In this document: positions 54,544 through 64,000 of the stretch, piece by piece | Position numbering within the stretch: the first letter of the stretch is position 1 | How the letters are laid out: the number at the start of each line of letters is the position of its first letter | Source: Streptomyces sp. WAC08241 | GTDB taxonomy: Bacteria > Actinomycetota > Actinomycetes > Streptomycetales > Streptomycetaceae | Length of the DNA: 64,000 bases | Reading direction: 5' to 3' | NCBI GenBank assembly: GCA_007858575.1 | Contig: CP042279.1 | Coordinates: forward strand, 3,100,001-3,164,000 | Notes under the pieces: generated by a model | Database searches by the model: none | What the model was told of the DNA's origin: nothing | What the model saw: only the letters and a program-made list of their open reading frames with translations | Position numbers and translations under genes: made by a program

Positions 54544-55204
54544 GTGTCCGTTCTCCTCGAGCAGCCCGCAAGCCTGGTCGCCTACCGCCCGAACAAGCCG
54601 ACGGCCATGGTCGTCGTGGCCGACCCGCGCGTCCGTTCCACCGTGACCCGCCACCTGTGGGCCCTCGGAGTACGTGACGTGATCGAGGCGTCGTCCATCG
54701 CGGAGGCCCGCCCCCGCGTCGGCAACCCGCGCGACATCTGCGTTGCCGACGTCCACCTGCCCGACGGCAGCGGCCTGACCCTGCTGTCCGAGACCGCGCC
54801 GCGGGCTGGCCCAACGGCCTGCCTCTCGGCCGCCGACGACATCGGCGCCGTGCGCAACGCCCCTCGCGGGCGGCGTGAAGGGCTACGTCGTCACCGGCAC
54901 CCGGACCAACATCGGTCACCCCACCCGTCCCGGCGCCGCCCCCATCGGCGCCGCGGCGGCCCGTCTGGCCACTGCCGCCCCCGGGTGCCCCGAGCCACCC
55001 GGGCGGCTACCGCGAGCTCTCCGGCCGTGAGGTCGAGGTGCTGCGGCTCGTCGCGGAGGGCCAGTCGAACAAGGCGATCGGCGTGTCCATGGGCCTGTCC
55101 GCCCTGACCGTGAAGAGCCACCTCGCCCGCATCGCCCGCAAGCTGGCACCGGCGACCGCGCCGGAATGGTCGCGGTGGCCCTGCGGACGGGGATCATCCA
55201 CTGA
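54544..55204 (+). CDS. Orphan LuxR-type response regulator (frameshifted)
   Basis: About 223 residues, very conserved in Streptomyces from memory. Receiver-like N-terminus: TAMVVVADPRVRSTVTRHLW, VIEASSIAEARPR, and the phosphoacceptor Asp in CVADVHLPDGSG. C-terminal LuxR HTH: YRELSGREVEVLRLVAEGQ, SNKAIGVSMGLSALTVKSH and LARIARKLGTGDRAGMVA. Four breaks (near 54800, 54865, 54980 and 55150). GTG at 54544 has AGGAGG 8 nt upstream. No sensor kinase is adjacent; the signal is unknown. Confidence 0.88.
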
Positions 55205-55220
55205 CTCGCGGTGGACACCG

Positions 55221-55262
55221 GCGGGCACCTGTCGACGGAACGTTCCGTCGACAGGTGCCCGC
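55221..55262. terminator. 42-bp perfect palindrome between response regulator and rnd
   Basis: The sequence from 55221 to 55262 equals its reverse complement exactly (21-bp arms beginning GCGGGCACCTGTCGACGGAA, centre CG). It lies 17 bp after the regulator stop and 22 bp before the rnd start. Probable intrinsic terminator or a site on the rnd leader. Confidence 0.75.
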
Positions 55263-55284
55263 CGTTCACCGATACCCTTGACGG

Positions 55285-56565
55285 GTGACCGACGCCCAAG
55301 AGACCGCAGCAGACACAGCACTGCGCACCACCGGGGCGGCCCCCGGACGACGACGTCCCTGCGAATGGGCTTCCGACCCCGTTGCTGGCGCCCCGCGAGG
55401 TAGTGCCGCCCGTCGTCGAGACCGACGACGCCCTGGCTGGGGTGATCGCCGCCTTCGCCGCCGGGACCGGCCCCGTGGCCGTGGACGCCGAGCGCGCCTC
55501 CGGCTACCGCTACGGCCAGCGCGCCTATCTCGTCCAGCTCCGCCGCGCGGGCGCGGGCACCGCCCTGATCGACCCCGTGGGCTGCCCCGACCTCTCGGGG
55601 CTCGGCGAGGCGCTGTCCGGAGCCGAGTGGATCCTGCACGCCGCCACCCAGGACCTGCCCTGTCTGCGTGACATAGGCATGCGGCCGACCTCGCTCTTCG
55701 ACACCGAGCTGGCCGGCCGGCTCGCGGGCTTCCCGCGCGTCGGCCTCGGCGCGATGGTCGAGTCCGTCCTCGGCTACGCCCTGGAGAAGGGCCACTCCGC
55801 CGTGGACTGGTCGACCCGGCCGCTGCCCGAGCCCTGGTTGCGGTACGCGGCGCTCGACGTCGAGCTCCTCGTCGACCTGCGCGACGCCCTGGAGGAGGAG
55901 CTCGACCGGCAGGGCAAGCTGGAGTGGGCGCGCCAGGAGTTCGACGCGATCGCCGCCGCCCCGCCCGCCCCGCCGCGCAAGGACCCGTGGCGGCGGACCT
56001 CCGGCATGCACAAGGTGCGCCGCCGCCGCCAGATGGCGGTCGTACGGGAGCTGTGGACGGCCCGCGACCGGGTGGCCCAGCGGCGCGACGTCTCCCCGGC
56101 AAGGTGCTGAGCGACGCGGCGATCGTGGAGGCGGCGCTGGCGGTGCCGGTGAACCTGGCCGCGCTGACCGCGCTGACCGGTTTCGGCCACCGGATGGGCC
56201 GGCGTCAACTGGAGCAGTGGCAGGCGGCGGTGGACCGGGCCAGGGCGCTGCCGGAGAGCGAGCTGCCCCAACTGGGCCAGCAGCCGGCGGGGCTGCCCCC
56301 GCCGCGCGCCTGGGCCGACAAGGACCCGGTCGCGGCGGCCCGCCTGTCGGCGGCGCGCGCGGCGGTCTCGGCGCTCGCGGAGGAGCTGAACCTGCCGCAG
56401 GAGAACCTGATCACCCCGGACACCGTGCGCCGGGTCTGCTGGGAGCCCCCGTCCCCGGCCGACGCCGACCACGTCGCCACTGCCCTGACGGGCCACGGCG
56501 CGCGCCCCTGGCAGGTGGAACTGGTGACCCCGCTCCTGGTGAAGGCACTGACGGCGACGGCGTGA
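55285..56565 (+). CDS. rnd: Ribonuclease D with HRDC domain (frameshifted)
   Basis: 3'-5' exoribonuclease for tRNA 3' processing, about 428 residues. DEDDy motifs: VAVDAERASGYRYG (ExoI, D-x-E), ILHAATQDLPCL (ExoII, the H-x-x-x-QDL form) and YAALDVELLVDL (ExoIII, Y-x3-D). HRDC domain: VVRELWTARDRVAQRRDVSP, GKVLSDAAIVEAAL and FGHRMGRRQLEQWQAAVDRA. Breaks near 55345 and 56098. GTG at 55285; no strong ribosome binding site between the palindrome and start. Confidence 0.9.
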
Positions 56566-56618
56566 CCCCGCGGGCGGAGCTCCCGTCACCGGACTTCCGC
56601 GACCGGGACCCCGCTCGT

Positions 56619-56652
56619 GGAACCCCCGCACCCGGAAGGGTGACGGGGTTCC
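56619..56652 (+). terminator. Terminator after rnd
   Basis: GGAACCCC (56619-56626) pairs with GGGGTTCC (56645-56652) around an 18-nt loop that can itself pair (CACCC with GGGTG); a TTTT follows at 56656. Confidence 0.6.
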
Positions 56653-56713
56653 GCCGTTTTCGGCCGTCTCCGGCAGAGTTCCCGGTGTGACCTTCGCCGC
56701 TTGCTCTGTGGGG

Positions 56714-56771
56714 TGGGCAGCATGGTTACCCGCAAGTAGCATAGGGAGCAAGCGCACGCTTAGGCGTGCGC
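56714..56771 (+). promoter_or_regulatory. Candidate fadAB promoter with downstream inverted repeat
   Basis: TGGGCA (56714-56719) and TAGCAT (56737-56742) are 17 bp apart. Nine bp downstream is a perfect inverted repeat GCGCACGC-TTAG-GCGTGCGC (56752-56771), a possible operator or leader hairpin ahead of fadA. Confidence 0.5.
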
Positions 56772-56808
56772 CGCAGCAGGCCGTTCCGCACCCTGGAGGA
56801 GAGCCATC

Positions 56809-58023
56809 GTGCCTCGTACCGTCAGGGACGTCGTCTTCGTCGACGGCGTCCGCACCCCGTTCGGCAAGGCGGGCCCGAAGGGCATCTACCACGAGACCCG
56901 CGCCGACGACCTCGTCGTCAAGGCCATCCGGGAGCTGCTGCGCCGCAACCCCGGCCTCGACCCCGCGAAGATCGACGAGGTCGCCATCGCCGCGACCACG
57001 CAGATCGGTGACCAGGGTCTGACCCTCGGCCGCACGGCGGGCATCCTCGCCGGGCTGCCGCAGTCGGTGCCGGGCTACTCCATCGACCGCATGTGCGCCG
57101 GCGCGCTGACCGCCGTCACCACGACCGCCGGTTCGATCGCCTTCGGCGCCTACGACGCCGTCATCGCCGGTGGCGTCGAGCACATGGGCCGCCACCCCAT
57201 GGGCGAGGGCGTCGACCCGAACCCGCGCTTCGTGTCGGAGAAGCTCGTCGACGAGTCCGCCCTCTTCATGGGCATGACCGCCGAGAACCTGCACGACCGC
57301 TACCCGAGCATCACCAAGCGGCGCGCCGACGAGTACGCCGTGCGCTCGCAGGAGAAGGCCGCCAAGGCGTACGCCGACGGCAAGATCCAGCAGGACCTGG
57401 TGCCGATCTCGGTCCGCCGCACCTCCCCCGAGGGCGGCGAGACGGGCTGGGGCCTGGTCACCGCCGACGAGCCGATGCGGCCGGGCACCACCCTGGAGTC
57501 GCTGGCCAACCTGAAGACGCCGTTCCGCGTCCACGGCAACGTGACCGCGGGCAACGCGGCCGGCCTGAACGACGGCGCCACCGCCTCGATCATCGCCTCC
57601 GAGGACTTCGCGCGGGAGAACGGCCTCCCGGTCAAGATGCGCCTGGTCTCCTACTCCTTCGCCGGCGTCGAGCCCGAGGTCATGGGCTACGGCCCGATCC
57701 CGGCCACCGAGAAGGCCCTGGCCCAGGCCGGCCTGTCCATCGAGGACATCGGCCTCTTCGAGATCAACGAGGCCTTCGCGGTCCAGGTCCTCGCCTTCCT
57801 GGAGCACTACGGCATCGCCGACGACGACGCCCGCGTCAACCAGTACGGCGGCGCCATCGCCTACGGTCACCCGCTGGCCTCCTCCGGCGTCCGCCTGATG
57901 ACGCAACTGGCCCGCCAGTTCGAGGAGAACCCGCAGGTCCGTTACGGCCTCAACACCATGTGCGTCGGCTTCGGCATGGGCGCGACGGTCATCTGGGAGA
58001 ACCCCCACTGGGAGGGCAAGTGA
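56809..58023 (+). CDS. fadA: Acetyl-CoA acyltransferase (thiolase) FadA
   Basis: Intact 404-residue thiolase, the last step of the beta-oxidation spiral. Acyl-accepting Cys96 in SIDRMCAGALTAV, NEAFAVQ (Asn/Glu), His in YGHPLASSGVRL, and the second Cys in MCVGFGMGA. GTG at 56809 with GGAGGAGAG 8 nt upstream. Its TGA overlaps the fadB GTG by 4 bp. No frameshift, unlike most of the window. Confidence 0.96.
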   Translation: MPRTVRDVVFVDGVRTPFGKAGPKGIYHETRADDLVVKAIRELLRRNPGLDPAKIDEVAIAATTQIGDQGLTLGRTAGILAGLPQSVPGYSIDRMCAGALTAVTTTAGSIAFGAYDAVIAGGVEHMGRHPMGEGVDPNPRFVSEKLVDESALFMGMTAENLHDRYPSITKRRADEYAVRSQEKAAKAYADGKIQQDLVPISVRRTSPEGGETGWGLVTADEPMRPGTTLESLANLKTPFRVHGNVTAGNAAGLNDGATASIIASEDFARENGLPVKMRLVSYSFAGVEPEVMGYGPIPATEKALAQAGLSIEDIGLFEINEAFAVQVLAFLEHYGIADDDARVNQYGGAIAYGHPLASSGVRLMTQLARQFEENPQVRYGLNTMCVGFGMGATVIWENPHWEGK

Positions 58024-60149
58024 GCACCACCGCCGAGCTTCTGAAGGGCGCCGCCGAGCTCTTCCCGGACGAGGTCGTCACCAGCGCCCACGTACGGCAC
58101 TTCGAACTGCCCGCGGCTGCGGGCCGGTTCGCGCTGATCACGCTGGACAACGGTTTCGACCACACCAAGCCGACCACCTTCGGGCCGCAGTCCCTCGCCC
58201 ACCTGAACACGGCGATCGACCAGGTCGAGGCGGAGGCCGCGAACGGCGAGATCGTCGGCGTCGGCATCACCGGCAAGCCGTTCATCTTCGCCGTCGGCGC
58301 CGACCTCAAGGGCGTCGAGCTGCTGAAGAAGCACGACGAGGCCCTCGCCATCGGCAAGGGCGGCCACGACGTCTTCAAGCGTCTGTCCTCCCTCGCCGTG
58401 CCGACCTTCGCGTACTACAACGGCGCGGCCATGGGCGGCGGCGTCGAGGTCGGTCTGCACTGCACCTACCGCACCGTCTCGAAGGCCCTGCCGGCCTTCT
58501 CGCTGCCCGAGGTCTTCCTCGGCCTGGTGCCCGGCTGGGGCGGCTGCGCCCTCCTGCCGAACCTGATCGGCGCCGAGAAGGCCGTCTCGGTCATCATCGA
58601 GAACTCGCTGAACCAGAACCGTCAGCTCAAGGGCAAGCAGGTCTTCGAGCTCGGCATCGCCGACGCGCTCTTCGAGGGCGCGGACTTCCTGGAGCAGTCG
58701 CTGATCTGGACGGCCTCCGTCCTGAACGGCACCACGACCGTCGAGCGCCCCGAGGTCGACCGCGGCGAGGCCTGGGACCGGGCCGTCGCCAAGGGCCGCT
58801 TCGTCGCCGACTCCAAGGTGCACGGCGCCGCCCCGGCTGCCTACCGCGCCCTCGACATCATCGAGGCCGCCAAGGACGGGGACCTCCAGAAGGGCTTCGA
58901 CGCCGAGGACCAGGCCCTCGCGGACCTGATCATGGGCGGCGAGCTCCGCTCCGGCATCTACGCCTTCAACCTGGTGCAGAAGCGCGGCAAGCGCCCCGCC
59001 GGCGCCCCGGACAAGTCGCTGGCCCGCCCGGTCACCAAGGTCGGCGTCGTCGGCGCCGGTCTGATGGCCTCCCAGCTCGCCCTGCTCTTCCTGCGCCGCC
59101 TGGAGGTGCCGGTCGTCCTGACCGACATCGACCAGGAGCGCGTCGACAAGGGCGTCGGCTACGTCCACGCCGAGATCGAGAAGCTGCTCGGCAAGGGCCG
59201 CATCAACCAGGACAAGGCCAACCGCCTCAAGGGCCTGGTCTCCGGCGTCCTGGACAAGGCCGAGGGCTTCGCGGACGCGGACTTCGTCATCGAGGCCGTG
59301 TTCGAGGAGATGTCCGTCAAGCAGAAGGTGTTCGCGGAGGTCGAGGCGGTCGCCCCGGCGCACGCGATCCTCGCCACCAACACCTCCTCGCTGTCCGTCT
59401 CGGAGATGGCCTCCAAGCTCCAGCACCCCGAGCGCGTGGTCGGCTTCCACTTCTTCAACCCGGTCGCGATCCTCCCGCTCCTGGAGATCGTGCGCGGCGA
59501 GCAGACGGACGACGCCTCCCTCGCCACCGCCTTCGGCGTGGCGAAGAAGCTGAAGAAGACCGCGGTCCTCACCAAGGACGCCCCGGCGTTCGTCGTGAAC
59601 CGCATCCTGACCCGCTTCATGGGCGAGATCCAGAACGTCATCGACGAGGGCACCCCCGTCGAGACCGCGGAGAAGGCCATCGAGCCGCTCGGCCTGCCGA
59701 TGTCGCCGCTGGTCCTCCTGGAGCTGGTCGGCCCGGCGATCGGCCTGCACGTCTCCGAGACCCTGAACCGCTCCTTCCCGGAGCGCTTCACCGTCTCCCC
59801 CAACCTGAAGGCGGTCGTCGAGGCCGGCAAGCGCGGCTTCTACGTGTACGACTCCGGGAAGCCGGAGCTCGACCCCGAGGTCGCCGCCCTCCTGAAGCAG
59901 GGCGACACCGTCCTGACCGAGGAGCAGGTCCGCGACCGCGTCCTGGACGCGGTGGCGCAGGAGATCGGCCTGATGCTGGAGGAGGGTGTCGTCGCCGAGG
60001 CGCAGGACATCGACCTCTGCCTGATCACGGGCGCGGGCTGGCCCTTCCACCTGGGCGGCATCACGCCGTACCTGGACCGCGAGGGCGTCTCCGAGCGCGT
60101 CAACGGCAGGCGTTTCCTGGCGCAGGGCGTGGCGAGCGTCCCGGCGTAA
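58020..60149 (+). CDS. fadB: Fatty acid oxidation complex alpha subunit FadB
   Basis: Intact 709-residue bifunctional enzyme. Residues about 15-250: enoyl-CoA hydratase domain (ITGKPFIFAVGADLKGVELL, YYNGAAMGGGVEVGLHC oxyanion hole, FSLPEVFLGLVPGWGG with the catalytic Glu). Residues about 340 onward: 3-hydroxyacyl-CoA dehydrogenase, NAD site VGVVGAGLMASQLALLFL, NTSSLSVSEMA, FHFFNPVAILPLLEIV and a second HAD C-domain ending GITPYLDREGVSERVN. GTG at 58020, coupled to fadA. FadAB carries out the last three steps of beta-oxidation. Confidence 0.95.
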   Translation: MSTTAELLKGAAELFPDEVVTSAHVRHFELPAAAGRFALITLDNGFDHTKPTTFGPQSLAHLNTAIDQVEAEAANGEIVGVGITGKPFIFAVGADLKGVELLKKHDEALAIGKGGHDVFKRLSSLAVPTFAYYNGAAMGGGVEVGLHCTYRTVSKALPAFSLPEVFLGLVPGWGGCALLPNLIGAEKAVSVIIENSLNQNRQLKGKQVFELGIADALFEGADFLEQSLIWTASVLNGTTTVERPEVDRGEAWDRAVAKGRFVADSKVHGAAPAAYRALDIIEAAKDGDLQKGFDAEDQALADLIMGGELRSGIYAFNLVQKRGKRPAGAPDKSLARPVTKVGVVGAGLMASQLALLFLRRLEVPVVLTDIDQERVDKGVGYVHAEIEKLLGKGRINQDKANRLKGLVSGVLDKAEGFADADFVIEAVFEEMSVKQKVFAEVEAVAPAHAILATNTSSLSVSEMASKLQHPERVVGFHFFNPVAILPLLEIVRGEQTDDASLATAFGVAKKLKKTAVLTKDAPAFVVNRILTRFMGEIQNVIDEGTPVETAEKAIEPLGLPMSPLVLLELVGPAIGLHVSETLNRSFPERFTVSPNLKAVVEAGKRGFYVYDSGKPELDPEVAALLKQGDTVLTEEQVRDRVLDAVAQEIGLMLEEGVVAEAQDIDLCLITGAGWPFHLGGITPYLDREGVSERVNGRRFLAQGVASVPA

Positions 60150-60165
60150 CCCCAGGGTTCGTACG

Positions 60166-60201
60166 AACGGCCCCGGCACCTTCCCAGGTGCCGGGGCCGT
60201 T
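60166..60201 (+). terminator. fadAB terminator
   Basis: Perfect 16-bp stem AACGGCCCCGGCACCT with its complement around TCCC, followed by CCTGTTCC; lies 17 bp after the fadB stop. Confidence 0.8.
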
Positions 60202-60231
60202 CCTGTTCCCGTACGCGCCCGCCGGGCGGCG

Positions 60232-61317
60232 TCAGCGCACCGGGCGCCAGTTCTCCAGCACGAAGCCGTCCGCCGCGGGCCGCTGGCGGGTGAGGAGCAG
60301 CGAGGAGCCGCCGGACAGGACCGCCGCGACCAGGCGCCCGTCGAGGTCCCGGGTGAGGACGGCAGTCGGCTCGGCGTGCCGCTCCCCGTCTCCGACCAGC
60401 GGGCGCCCGACTCCTCCTGCTCGCTCGGGTGGGCGGCGAGGGCGAGCCGGCCGTCCTCGGCCCGCTGGGCGAGGACGGTGCAGTCGAAGCCGTCGACGAG
60501 GCAGCGGGTGACGGACAGCGGGCCGGTGCCGACCGCGTCGGCGAGGGGCGTGGGCTTCAGCGACCGCTCGGGCGACCAGGCGCACACCTTCCCCTCCTGG
60601 TCCACGTAGAAGGCCGTGACGTGCCCGGAGGGGCCCTTCACGGCCGCCAGGGTGCCCTCGGTGACCCGGGCGGGGAGGATCTCCTCGCGGATCGGCTTCG
60701 CCCCCGACTCGCGCTGCACGTAGCGCAGGAGCCCCGTGGCGTGCGAGGTGTAGAGCTCGACGAGGCCCGAGCCGTTGGTGACGGCCACCGGCAGGGGTCG
60801 GTCTTCGAGCCGTGCAGGTCCCACCACGGGTTCCAGCCGCCCGCGTCCTTCTGGGCCCGCACGCTGATGCCGCCGCCGCCGTTGCGGCAGAAGACGTACG
60901 CGCGCCCGATGCCGTCCACGGCCACGGAGGGGTGCCGGTCCACCGGTAGGAGGCGCCGTTGGGGTGGGTGATCGAGCGCCACTCCAGGGCCGGGCGGCCC
61001 GTCTGGTACTGGATGGTGTGCACCAGCTCGACGTGGTCCGGCCCGCCGCCCGGCACGGGCCGGATGCCGACGAGGTGGACGTACCCGTCGGCGCCCTGGC
61101 CCACCGAGAGGCTGGGCAGCAGCGCGCCACCGCCGCCGAGCGGCACGGGCCCGCTCCAGTCGCCGCCGGCACCCTCGGTCCAGCGCACCACTTCGCCGTC
61201 CCGGGGCAGGTAGACGCTGAATCTGCCCTCCTTCCCCGGGCCAGCCAGGAACCCCGCAGGCGGGGGGCGGTGGAGGAGCCTGGGAGGGGCGGCGGAGGCC
61301 TCGGATCGATTCGCCAT
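60232..61317 (-). CDS. Conserved hypothetical protein, propeller-like repeats (frameshifted)
   Basis: About 364 residues with no signal peptide. PPRLLHRPPPAGFLAGPGKE, FSVYLPRDGEVVRWTEGAGG, SLSVGQGADGYVHLVGIRP, VAVDGIGRAYVFCRNGGGG, LPVAVTNGSGLVELYTSHA, AAVKGPSGHVTAFYVDQEG and AAVLSGGSSLLLTRQRPAA: repeated strand pairs with Gly and Trp/Tyr spacing suggest a five- or six-bladed beta-propeller (sialidase/fucose-lectin like), an inference from pattern only. Breaks near 60942, 60800 and 60375. ATG at 61317. Convergent with fadB. Confidence 0.65.
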   Translation of the reverse strand: MANRSEASAAPPRLLHRPPPAGFLAGPGKEGRFSVYLPRDGEVVRWTEGAGGDWSGPVPLGGGGALLPSLSVGQGADGYVHLVGIRPVPGGGPDHVELVHTIQYQTGRPALEWRSITHPNGASYRWTGTPPWPWTASGARTSSAATAAAASACGPRRTRAAGTRGGTCTARRPTPAGGRHQRLGPRRALHLARHGAPALRAARVGGEADPRGDPPRPGHRGHPGGREGPLRARHGLLRGPGGEGVRLVARAVAEAHAPRRRGRHRPAVRHPLPRRRLRLHRPRPAGRGRPARPRRPPERAGGVGRPLVGDGERHAEPTAVLTRDLDGRLVAAVLSGGSSLLLTRQRPAADGFVLENWRPVR

Positions 61318-61425
61318 GAGGGTGCAGCGCTCCGGTCATCGGGGGTGCGGGTCGGATACGAGCCGACTGTAGCGGCTCCTTCGAACACGCTTCCCGCCGC
61401 CCGCCGCCCCGCTCCCGGCGGCCCC

Positions 61426-62937
61426 TCAGTACCGGGCTTCCCGGCCCTCCTGCCCCAGCCGGCTGTGGCTCCGCCCGTACAGGAAGTACACGACGATGCC
61501 GATCGCCATCCAGACCGCGAACCGGAACCAGGTCTCGCCCGGCAGGTTGAGCATCAGCCAGAACGAGGCGGCGATGGAGAGGATCGGCAGCGCGGGCACC
61601 CAGGGGTGCGGAAGGCGCGCGGCAGGTCGGGGCGGGTGCGGCGGAGCACGATGACGCCGGCCGCGACCATCACGAAGGCGAAGAGGGTGCCGATGTTCAC
61701 CAGGGTCGCCAGCTCGTTGATGCTGGTGAAGCCGGCGACGATCGCGATGATCACGCCGAGCAGGATGGTCGGCCGGTACGGGGTCCGGAACCGGGGTGGG
61801 TGACGGAGAAGAAGCGCGGCAGCAGGCCGTCGCGGCTCATCGCGAAGAAGACGCGGGTCTGGCCGAGGAGCAGGATCAGACAGACCGTGGTGAGGCCGAC
61901 GGCGGCGCCGAAGCTGATCACGCCCGCGTAGAAGGGATGGCCGGCGGCTTTGAAGGCGTCGGCGAGCGGGGCGCTGACGGACAGCTCCTTGTAGTTCTGC
62001 ATGCCGGTGACGACGAGCGAGACGGCCACATAGAGCACGGTGCAGATGAGGAGGGAGCCGAGGATGCCCCGGGCATGTCCCGCTGCGGCAGCTTGGTCTC
62101 CTCGGCGGCGGTGGCCACCACGTCGAAGCCGATGAAGGCGAAGAAGACGACGGAGGCGGCGGTGAAGATGCCCATGACGCCGAAGTTCGTCGGCTCGTAC
62201 CCGAAGAGGAGCTGGACCAGCGGGGAGTCCCAGTTGGAGCCGCCGCCCTCCGGGGTGACGGCCGGCGGGACGAAGGGCTTGTAGTTGTCGCCGACGATGA
62301 AGAACAGTCCGGCGACGATCACGATCATCACCACGGTCACCTTGATCGCCACGACGAGCGCGGTGATCCGGGCGGAGAGCTTCATGCCCAGGACGAGGAC
62401 GACGGTGATGACCAGGACGAGGAGGAACGCCAGGAGGTCGAAGGTGCCGCCCGGCACGTCCGGGCCTTCGAGGGAGGCCGGCAGGTGCCAGCCGATGTTG
62501 TCCATGAGCGAGCGGACGTAGCCGGACCAGCCGACGGCCACCACCGCCGTCCCGAGGGCGAACTCCAGGACGAGGTCCCAGCCGATGATCCAGGCGGGCA
62601 GTTCGCCGATGGAGGCGTACGCGAAGGTGTACGCCGATCCGGCCACCGGCACCGTCGAGGCGAACTCGGCGTAGCACAGGGCGGCCAGGGCGCAGACGAT
62701 GCCGGCGGCGACGAAGGCGAGGGCCGTCGCCGGGCCGGCGTTCTCCTTGGCGACCTTGCCGGTGAGGACGAAGATGCCGGTGCCGATGATGACGCCGACG
62801 CCGAAGACCGTCAGGTCCCAGGCGGACAGGGACTTCCGGAGGGCGTGCTCCGGCTCCTCCGTGTCCCGGATCGACTGCTCGACCGTCTTGGTCCGGAACA
62901 CACCGGAGTTCGCCCGTGGCTGCTGGTCCGTACTCAC
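61426..62937 (-). CDS. APC family amino acid permease (frameshifted)
   Basis: Twelve-TM amino acid transporter of about 504 residues, cationic amino acid transporter-like. [20 protein letters not shown] and [17 protein letters not shown] (TM1 helix-break motif), [20 protein letters not shown] (TM3), [20 protein letters not shown] (TM6), [39 protein letters not shown] and the end [18 protein letters not shown]. Breaks near 62083, 61795 and 61608. GTG at 62937 has GGAGGT 6 nt upstream. Substrate unknown. Confidence 0.92.
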
Positions 62938-63054
62938 CGTGGTACCTCCGCGCTCCGCCCGACGCCGGTCTCGATGCCCCCGCGGGTCGGAGGCTGTGAT
63001 GACGACCGCCCGGACAGGGTCAGATGCCCGGACAGAGCCAGGATGCACGCGAAC

Positions 63055-63091
63055 GGGCCGGTCGGCACCCGGAGGGTGAGCCGACCGGCCC
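63055..63091 (-). terminator. dxs terminator
   Basis: Perfect 12-bp stem GGGCCGGTCGGC (63055-63066) with its complement (63080-63091) and a 13-nt loop, 37 bp beyond the dxs stop on the minus strand. Confidence 0.75.
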
Positions 63092-63128
63092 AAAGGGTGG
63101 TGCGGAGGTGGTACGGGGTGGTGCGGGG

Positions 63129-64000
63129 TCAGTCGCGGGCGGGCTCCGCGGTCTTGGCGCCGTTCTTCCGCGCGCTCTCCCCTGCGCTGTCCTCGTACCT
63201 GCCGTCGAGGCGCGAGACCAGGCCGGTGACCTGCCGGGCGACGTCCGGGGCGGTCAGGCCGATCTCGGCCAGGACCTCGGCGCGGGAGGCGTGGTCGAGG
63301 AAGCGCGGCGGGATGCCGAAGTCGCGCAGCGGCACGTCCACGCCGGCGTCGCGGAGCGCCTGGGCGACGGCCGAGCCGACGCCGCCGACGCGGCTGTTGT
63401 CCTCGACGGTGACGACGACCCGGTGGCGCGCGGCGAGCGGGCGAGGGCCTCGTCGACGGGCTTGACCCAGCGGGGGTCGACCACGGTGGTGGAGATGCCC
63501 TGCCGGTCCAGGAGGTCGGCGATCTCCAGGCACATCGGCGCCAGGGCGCCGACCGAGACCAGGAGGACATCGGGCCTGTCCGTACCGGGCTCGCGGAGCA
63601 CGTCCATGCCGCCGACGCGGCGCAGGGCGGGGACGGCGGGGCCGACCGCGCCCTTGGAGAAGCGGACCACGGTGGGGGCGTCGGTGACCTCGACGGCCTC
63701 GCGGAGCTGGGCGCGGACCTGGTCGGCGTCGCGCGGGGCGGCGAGCCGCAGGCCGGGCACGACCTGGAGGATCGACATGTCCCACATGCCGTTGTGGGAG
63801 GCGCCGTCGGTGCCGGTGACGCCGGCCCGGTCGAGGACGAAGGTGACGCCGCACTTGTGCAGGGCCACGTCCATCAGGACCTGGTCGAAGGCGCGGTTGA
63901 GGAAGGTGGCGTAGACCGCGAAGACCGGGTGGAGGCCGCCGGTGGCGAGGCCGGCCGCGGAGACCGCGCCGTGCTGCTCGGCGATGCCGACGTCGAAGAC
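63129..64000 (-). CDS. dxs: 1-deoxy-D-xylulose-5-phosphate synthase, C-terminal part (frameshifted, cut by window edge)
   Basis: First enzyme of the MEP isoprenoid pathway (pyruvate plus glyceraldehyde-3-phosphate to DXP, thiamine-diphosphate dependent). Seen here: [19 protein letters not shown] (catalytic Glu region), [54 protein letters not shown], the transketolase C-domain ([33 protein letters not shown]) and a variable tail ending AKTAEPARD. One C added near 63440 restores LAPLAARH. About 290 of roughly 640 residues; the rest lies beyond 64000. Confidence 0.95.
   Translation of the reverse strand, partial: LRRRHRRAARRGLRGRPRHRRPPPGLRGLRHLPQPRLRPGPDGRGPAQVRRHLRPRPGRRHRHRRRLPQRHVGHVDPPGRARPAARRPARRRPGPRPAPRGRRGHRRPHRGPLLQGRGRPRRPRPAPRRRHGRAPRARYGQARCPPGLGRRPGADVPGDRRPPGPAGHLHHRGRPPLGQARRRGPRPLAARHRVVVTVEDNSRVGGVGSAVAQALRDAGVDVPLRDFGIPPRFLDHASRAEVLAEIGLTAPDVARQVTGLVSRLDGRYEDSAGESARKNGAKTAEPARD

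Noticed and set aside
57942-61388. 1148-codon open frame on the minus strand opposite fadAB
   Set aside because: It is the mirror of the high third-position GC of fadA and fadB; no domain, and fadAB are clearly the coding strand.

Overview
The window is chromosomal DNA of a Streptomyces or a very close relative. Evidence: very high GC with G/C-rich third codon positions, many GTG starts behind GGAGG-type ribosome binding sites, only two TTA codons noticed, and actinomycete-specific families (SAV2148-type HEPN protein, DUF1707 proteins, WhiJ/AbaA-type regulator with DUF397 partner, DUF3000, TIGR04222 membrane protein, actinobacterial hemE/hemG/hemQ). From memory, the right half (msrB-murC, DUF692, hemQ-hemG, hemE, DUF3000, response regulator, rnd, fadAB, dxs) follows the S. 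coelicolor SCO606x to SCO6013 order; I could not check this.

A property of the data dominates the reading: most genes are broken into two or more frames, and almost every break is repaired by adding one G or C to a short G/C run. This hits essential genes (murC, hemE, dxs) as hard as accessory ones. I read it as base-calling or assembly error, so interrupted genes are annotated as single CDS with the breaks noted. Only two loci (the MerR tail at 20.7 kb and the kinase at 21.6-22.0 kb) look like real broken genes.

Layout. 1-4 kb: tail of an upstream gene, a DUF1697 protein and a sugar ABC importer (binding lipoprotein plus two permeases). 4-8 kb: phosphotransferase, epoxide-hydrolase-like enzyme, DnaQ-type exonuclease, SAV2148 protein. 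8.5-19 kb: the glycogen-to-trehalose genes glgX, treY and treZ, interleaved with a small secreted protein, an aberrant P450-like gene, an FHA protein and a GNAT. 19-23.7 kb: DUF1444-like and TPR proteins, a lower-GC accessory island with a second GNAT flanked by gene remnants, a VOC protein, a DUF1707 membrane protein and a TetR regulator. 24-30 kb: an EF-G paralogue, a HATPase/XRE/DUF397 regulatory set, an SDR, and a MerR regulator with a quinone-oxidoreductase-like target. 30-33.8 kb: IRED-like dehydrogenase divergent from HxlR, and a septum-formation lipoprotein.

33.8-44.7 kb: msrB, murC, a stress-type small protein, RibD-like reductase, zapE, osmC, phoX-like protein, NCS2 permease, PPK2, polysaccharide deacetylase, zinc ribbon, Pth2. 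44.8-47.3 kb: the most interesting locus, a DUF692 (MNIO) oxidase with a fused C-terminal partner-like domain, followed without a gap by a TIGR04222 membrane protein ending in a Cys/Ser/Gly-rich tail. 47.4-53.4 kb: hemQ, hemG, a DUF4349 lipoprotein, a CoA-disulfide-reductase-like flavoprotein and hemE. 53.4-64 kb: DUF3000, orphan response regulator, RNase D, the intact fadAB operon, a propeller-like protein, an amino-acid permease and the C-terminal part of dxs, cut by the window edge. No tRNA, rRNA, CRISPR array or intact insertion sequence was seen.
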